A DNA stretch of 64,000 nucleotides from an uncultured Saprospiraceae bacterium (GTDB lineage: Bacteria; Bacteroidota; Bacteroidia; Chitinophagales; Saprospiraceae), in the NCBI GenBank assembly GCA_937997635.1, contig CALLFA010000008.1, forward strand, positions 26,410-90,409, read 5' to 3'. The notes under the pieces were generated by a model, which searched no databases, was not told the DNA's origin, and saw nothing but the letters and a program-made list of their open reading frames with translations. The translations under genes were made by a program, and so were the position numbers. Below, one piece after another: positions 63,185-64,000 of this stretch (its first letter is position 1; every line of letters begins with the position of its first letter).

Positions 63185-63790
63185 GTGAAGAGGGTTCGCA
63201 CAAAAATTGATTATAACGAGACAGGAATATATAAGGTCAATCAGGTAACGGAACGTTATTACCAAAACTATTATGACAAGCAGAAAGGGTCTTTCATCAA
63301 GGCACTGCATCAGTCGGCGTATCAGATATGTAATGTTTATACAAATCAAAATTCAGTCTTATCTGCATACAAAAAACTAAATGGCGATCGTGCAACAAAT
63401 CAGGTATTTCTGGACCATGAAGACAGATACATCCACATAAATTACAGAAGTTTAATTCAACAGCAAATCCAGTTTAACGATCAGTTTAATTGTCACGGTT
63501 TCACTTTTCTAGACGCTCAATTTTGGTTTGAATTGAATAGTGAAACGGTCAATATGATCATTAAGGATGACAACTACACACCATGCCGATTTCAGGATCT
63601 TCTGAACAACGGTATTTGCTTATACTACGACTTACAAGGACAGTTAATCCACTCAGCCAGAATGGTCAACGGTAACTTATTATCTAAATTTGGAATCAAT
63701 CATATGATGACAGTCGGAGAGGATGATGTGTTATCGCGATATCGTTATATCGATCGTGATCGGACTTTGTATTTTAATCCTGCGGATTAA
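63185..63790 (+). CDS. Hypothetical protein, possible cysteine-peptidase-like fold
   Basis: The start is GTG at 63185; an ATG at 63172 is out of frame. The 201-aa cytoplasmic-looking protein has a basic, Tyr/Gln-rich first half and a second half with motifs reminiscent of NlpC/P60-type or DUF7689-like folds. These are NCHGFTF (Cys and His together) near 102-108, IHSARMVNGNLLSKFGINH near 155-173, and a C-terminal SRYRYIDRD. A catalytic Cys-His pair is therefore possible but unproven. It follows cimA with a 78-bp gap that includes a T-run. Confidence 0.6.
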   Translation: MKRVRTKIDYNETGIYKVNQVTERYYQNYYDKQKGSFIKALHQSAYQICNVYTNQNSVLSAYKKLNGDRATNQVFLDHEDRYIHINYRSLIQQQIQFNDQFNCHGFTFLDAQFWFELNSETVNMIIKDDNYTPCRFQDLLNNGICLYYDLQGQLIHSARMVNGNLLSKFGINHMMTVGEDDVLSRYRYIDRDRTLYFNPAD

Positions 63791-63796
63791 GGGCGG

Positions 63797-64000
63797 CTTG
63801 TTGGGGCGTTCGCAGGCTCACTCGTTAGGGCGGCTTACGCCTTGTTGGGGTGTTCGCAAGCTCACTCGTTAGGGCGGCTGACGCCTTGTTGGTTTATTTA
63901 TCGTTAGTGAACAGATTTTAATATTTATAATACAAGCCCCTAAGAGCGAGTTTACGAGCGCCCCAACGAGCGAGGCCACGAGCGACCCAACAAGCGAGGC
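63797..64000. repeat. 44-bp tandem repeat with inverted partner, cut by the window edge
   Basis: Two direct units of 44 bp (63797-63840 and 63841-63884, about 41 of 44 identical) and a partial third unit carry the core CGCAxGCTCACTCGTTAGGG. From about 63943 to 64000 the complementary strand repeats the same theme (CTTGTTGGG, CGCTCGT, CTCGCTC). The element is thus a tandem repeat and an inverted repeat around an AT-rich spacer, and its right end lies outside the window. Confidence 0.75.

Overview
The window is AT-rich chromosomal DNA from a member of the Bacteroidota. The evidence is SusC/SusD pairs, type IX secretion sorting domains (type A and type B), CarboxypepD-regulatory-like outer-membrane proteins, a short RpoD of the Bacteroidota type, TAnnTTTG promoter boxes and a lack of Shine-Dalgarno sites. 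The style (long CHU_C-type proteins, Cys/Asp-rich lipoprotein repeats, an Oar-like receptor) fits the Saprospiria, but no rRNA is present to confirm this. No tRNA, rRNA, CRISPR array or complete insertion sequence was seen.

Layout. 1-5.5 kb: tandem lipoproteins, a higA antitoxin gene preceded by a truncated higB remnant and bracketed by a 55-bp direct repeat, a PLP enzyme, a nitrilase and a T9SS-secreted protein. 5.5-11.9 kb: housekeeping genes (rpoD, pnp, rpsO, mazG) and small membrane proteins. 12-17 kb: a large PIG-L deacetylase, a 36-aa membrane peptide and a sodium:solute symporter joined head to tail, then an alpha/beta hydrolase. 17-27.5 kb: outer-membrane and secreted proteins, including a TonB-dependent receptor fused to a peptidoglycan-binding OmpA domain. 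27.7-33.7 kb: dnaK, panB-mltG, an MFS transporter and a DUF4234-like protein.

33.9-58.3 kb is a one-directional (minus-strand) alginate utilisation locus. A PKD surface lipoprotein and two SusC/SusD pairs would bind and import alginate oligomers. Two multi-domain PL7 lyases (four PL7 modules in total) cut the polymer outside the cell or on its surface, and a PL17 exolyase releases unsaturated monomer in the periplasm. KdgF linearises the monomer to DEH, an ExuT-like MFS carrier imports it, two SDRs could reduce it to KDG, and KdgK phosphorylates KDG. A GntR/FCD regulator sits inside the locus. Six copies of a palindrome TTGGTnnACCAA (one with a mismatch) lie in three intergenic regions, several of them on predicted promoters. 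This motif matches the known UxuR/ExuR operator and suggests a local regulon. No KDPG aldolase gene is in the window.

58.5-64 kb: a DUF1801 protein, an 11-copy minisatellite, then leuC-leuD-cimA. The last gene closely resembles the Leptospira-type citramalate synthase, pointing to isoleucine synthesis from pyruvate. A hypothetical protein and a 44-bp tandem/inverted repeat element running off the window edge follow.
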